From: Marmoricola sp.
Lineage (GTDB): Bacteria; Actinomycetota; Actinomycetes; Propionibacteriales; Nocardioidaceae
NCBI RefSeq assembly: GCF_025965085.1
Contig: NZ_JAOPXP010000184.1
Coordinates: forward strand, 1-39,011
DNA: 39,011 bases
Direction: 5' to 3'
Position 1 is the first letter of the stretch. Every line of letters starts with the position of its first letter. Made by a program: the position numbers and the translations under genes. This document shows, piece after piece, positions 36,938 through 39,011 of the stretch. The notes under the pieces are model-generated. The model did not search any database. It saw only the letters and a program-made list of their open reading frames with translations, and was not told the DNA's origin.

Positions 36938-37615
36938 TCAGGGCCCGGGGCTCACCGTGACGTCGGGGATCGTGGCGTCACGGGGCAGGTCGAGCGCGTG
37001 CAGGATGGCGTCGGCCACCGTCTCGGCCCGGATCCACTCGCCGGCGTCGTACTCCTTGCCCTCCTGCTGGTGCACCCTCTCCTGCATCGGGGTGGCGGTG
37101 CGGCCGGGGTAGACGCTGGTCACCCGGACCCCGTTGGCCCGCTCCTCGGCCCGCAGGGCATCGGCGAGGGCGCGCAGCCCGTGCTTCGACGCGGCGTACG
37201 CCGCCCAGTCGGGGTTGGCGCGCAGGCCGGCGCCCGAGTTCACGAACACGACCGTGCCGCGCGCGGCGCGCAGGGCGGGGAGCGCCAGCCGGGTCAGCTC
37301 CGCCGGGGCCAGCAGGTTCACGTCGAGCTGGGTGCGCCACTCCTTGACGGAGAGGTCGCCGACCCCGCCCAGGCTCACCGCGCCCGCTGCATGGACCACG
37401 GAGTCGAGGGATGCCGGAAGGTCGAGACCGGCGATCGCGCCCGGGTCGGAGAGGTCGGCGACCAGGGTCTCGGCGCCCTGCCAGCGCTCCGCCAGCTCCC
37501 CGGCCCGCTCCGGGGACCGCCCCACCAGCAGGAGCGAGTCCCCGCGGGCGTGCAGCATGTCCGCGAGAGCGGCGCCGATGCCCGAGCCCGCACCGGTGAG
37601 CAGGTGGGTCGCCAT
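36938..37615 (-). CDS. Short-chain dehydrogenase/reductase (SDR)
   Basis: The 225-residue classical SDR has the cofactor motif TGAGSGIG (7-14), the HAAGAV strand equivalent to NAG, the catalytic Ser in VNSGAG and the YAASK active-site Tyr/Lys pair. Substrate cannot be told. It lies 55 nt downstream of the MDR oxidoreductase, on the same strand, and is likely to be co-transcribed with it. No clear ribosome binding site precedes the ATG at 37615. The C-terminus (IPDVTVSPGP) is that of short SDR proteins. Confidence 0.9.
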   Translation of the reverse strand: MATHLLTGAGSGIGAALADMLHARGDSLLLVGRSPERAGELAERWQGAETLVADLSDPGAIAGLDLPASLDSVVHAAGAVSLGGVGDLSVKEWRTQLDVNLLAPAELTRLALPALRAARGTVVFVNSGAGLRANPDWAAYAASKHGLRALADALRAEERANGVRVTSVYPGRTATPMQERVHQQEGKEYDAGEWIRAETVADAILHALDLPRDATIPDVTVSPGP

Positions 37616-37670
37616 CAGCTGCGGTGGCCCTGCGCGGGTGCGAGTGCCGCGGTGGGCTTCGTGTGGTGGT

Positions 37671-38639
37671 TCACAGCGTGAACACGATCTTGCCGAACAC
37701 GTCGCCCTCGGCCATCGAGGCGAAGCCTTCCTTGGCCTGGCTCATCGGCAAGGTGCGGTCGATCAGCGGACGCGCCCCGCTGGAGTCGAGCAGGTTGACC
37801 AGGGAGGCCAGCTCCTTGCTCGTGCCCATCGTGGAGCCGATGACGCGCAGCTGCAGGAAGAAGATCCGGGTGAGCTCGGCGTCGTCGAGCTTCGGCCCGG
37901 ACGTCGTACCGGAGATGACGATCGCGCCGCCGGGACGCAGCGCACGGATCGAGTGCGACCACGTGGCCCTGCCCACCGTCTCCATGACGGCGTCGACCTT
38001 CTGGGGCAGCCGGGCACCGGACTCGAAGACCTCGTGCGCACCGATCTCCAGCGCCCTGGCCCGCTTGGCCTCGTCCCGGCTGGTCGCGAGGACCCTCAGT
38101 CCGGCGGCGCGCGCCAAGGTGATCAGCGCGGTGGCGACACCGCCGCCGGCGCCCTGGACGAGCACGGTGTCGCCGGCCTTGAGGCCGCCCTGGGTGAAGA
38201 GCATCCGGTACGCCGTCAGCCAGGCCGTCGGCAGGCAGGCCGCCTCCTCGAACGAGAGCGACGCGGGCTTGGGGATGACGTTGCGCCTCGGCACCGCGAC
38301 CTTCTCGGCGAACGTGCCCTGGTAGCGCTCGCTGAGCAGGGAGCGCCTGGGGTCGAAGGTCTCGTCGCCGGACCACGACGGGTCGCTGATCACGGCGTGC
38401 ACGACGACCTCGTTGCCGTCCTCGTCGAGTCCGGCGGCGTCGCAGCCCAGGATCATCGGCAGTGCCTCTTCCTTGAGGCCCACGCCCCTGAGCGACCAGA
38501 GGTCATGGTGGTTCAGCGAGGCCGCCTTGACGCTGACCGTGGTCCACCCCTCCGGCACCTCGGGATCGGGTCGCTCGCCCAGCACCAGGCCGTTCAGCGG
38601 TTCGTCGGAGGAGAAGCTTTCGGCGTACACAGCAAACAT
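37671..38639 (-). CDS. Zinc-independent MDR family oxidoreductase (quinone reductase/enoyl reductase-like)
   Basis: The 322-residue protein has a GroES-like N-terminal part (KAASLNHHDLWSLRG, then MILGCDAAG), a Rossmann domain with VLVQGAGGGVATALITLARA (from about residue 157), and the C-terminal segment HSIRALRPGGAIVISGTT. The catalytic and structural zinc ligands of alcohol dehydrogenases are missing, so it belongs with the NADPH:quinone reductases or enoyl reductases. ATG 38639 is preceded by TAGGGT at 6 nt, a leaderless promoter. The SDR gene follows. Confidence 0.88.
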   Translation of the reverse strand: MFAVYAESFSSDEPLNGLVLGERPDPEVPEGWTTVSVKAASLNHHDLWSLRGVGLKEEALPMILGCDAAGLDEDGNEVVVHAVISDPSWSGDETFDPRRSLLSERYQGTFAEKVAVPRRNVIPKPASLSFEEAACLPTAWLTAYRMLFTQGGLKAGDTVLVQGAGGGVATALITLARAAGLRVLATSRDEAKRARALEIGAHEVFESGARLPQKVDAVMETVGRATWSHSIRALRPGGAIVISGTTSGPKLDDAELTRIFFLQLRVIGSTMGTSKELASLVNLLDSSGARPLIDRTLPMSQAKEGFASMAEGDVFGKIVFTL

Positions 38640-38645
38640 GCTCCG

Positions 38646-38651
38646 ACCCTA
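38646..38651 (-). promoter_or_regulatory. Predicted -10 element (TAGGGT) of the MDR oxidoreductase gene, leaderless
   Basis: TAGGGT fits TANNNT and is followed by 6 nt (CGGAGC) and the ATG at 38639. No Shine-Dalgarno is seen. Confidence 0.5.
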
Positions 38652-38781
38652 GCGGCAGGCCGCCCGCGCACGACGGGGGAGCAGACGGGGTGGGATTCTC
38701 TGCCAGCCCCTGACGTCTGGGGGTGAAGCATCGGCCGAGAACGCCAGGGACCCCGGCCGACCGGGCGAGACCTGCGGCCCA

Positions 38782-39011
38782 CTAACGCCGAGCAACCCCG
38801 TCCCGCCGAGCCGCCTCGGCGACCGCCTCGGCGACCGACGGGCCGACGCGGGGGTCGAACGGCGAGGGGATGATGAAGTCCTCACGGAGGTCGTCGCCCA
38901 CGATCGCCGCGAGGGCCTCGGCGGCGGCGAGCTTCATGCCCTCGGTGATCGCCCGGGCACGAGCGTCGATGGCGCCCCGGAAGATTCCGGGGAAGGCCAG
39001 CACGTTGTTGA
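38782..39011 (-). CDS. NAD(P)-dependent malic enzyme, C-terminal fragment (truncated by window edge)
   Basis: Only the last 76 codons lie in the window. They read [18 protein letters not shown], then a helix with [17 protein letters not shown], and [20 protein letters not shown], which are the C-terminal signatures of malic enzymes of the short bacterial type. The enzyme oxidatively decarboxylates malate to pyruvate, forming NAD(P)H. Its start lies beyond the right edge. The 130-nt gap to the oxidoreductase gene has a weak CCCGG-CCGA-CCGGG stem near its end and nothing else clear. Confidence 0.9.
   Translation of the reverse strand, partial: NNVLAFPGIFRGAIDARARAITEGMKLAAAEALAAIVGDDLREDFIIPSPFDPRVGPSVAEAVAEAARRDGVARR

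Overview
The window is high-GC DNA from an actinomycete, most probably Nocardioides or a close relative in the Nocardioidaceae. This rests on protein character, GTG/TTG starts, a TANNNT promoter style, and a gene order that I recall as shared with the Mycobacterium tuberculosis Rv1292-Rv1315 block. No insertion sequence, phage, CRISPR array or plasmid gene was found. The region is largely chromosomal core, with an accessory-flavoured right end.

Layout. Positions 1-5.0 kb hold a B12-dependent ethylmalonyl-CoA mutase (meaA type), a STAS-domain protein, murA with the fosfomycin-insensitive Asp variant, a divergently transcribed PduO-type cobalamin adenosyltransferase and a DUF2550 membrane protein. 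Positions 5.1-13.0 kb hold the whole F1Fo ATP synthase operon on the minus strand, preceded by two small membrane genes of AtpI/AtpZ type. Positions 13.2-17.9 kb hold wecA, tsaC, prmC, prfA, rpmE and a lone response regulator. Positions 17.9-26.8 kb hold rho, thrB, thrC, hom, lysA and argS, all on the minus strand. A tRNA-Arg(CCG) and a broken second copy of its 3' half follow. Positions 27.2-31.3 kb hold the large actinobacterial 2-oxoglutarate decarboxylase/dehydrogenase (kgd) and a small DUF6104 gene. Positions 31.3-39.0 kb hold an AraC/DJ-1 regulator, an acetoacetate-decarboxylase-like protein, a ferredoxin reductase-desaturase pair with a FabR/DesT-like TetR regulator, an SDR, a zinc-independent MDR oxidoreductase and the 3' end of a malic enzyme.

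How the parts fit. The adenosyltransferase makes the cofactor that the mutase needs. MurA, WecA and L31/RF1/PrmC/TsaC belong to wall synthesis and translation. The hom-thrC-thrB and argS-lysA genes form an aspartate-family amino acid cluster driven from in front of argS. The reductase hands electrons to the desaturase, and the neighbouring TetR protein probably represses both through a perfect 24-bp palindrome at their transcription start.

Most notable signals are not in the proteins. They are: (1) at least eight genes whose start codon lies exactly 6-7 nt after a -10 hexamer, implying leaderless mRNAs; (2) two interleaved, mutually exclusive 10-bp inverted repeats after atpC; (3) the desaturase operator; (4) a 27-codon upstream ORF in the rho leader; (5) long palindromes in front of the AraC and TetR genes; and (6) twin hairpins between rpmE and prfA. 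All calls were made by eye; none was confirmed by database search.
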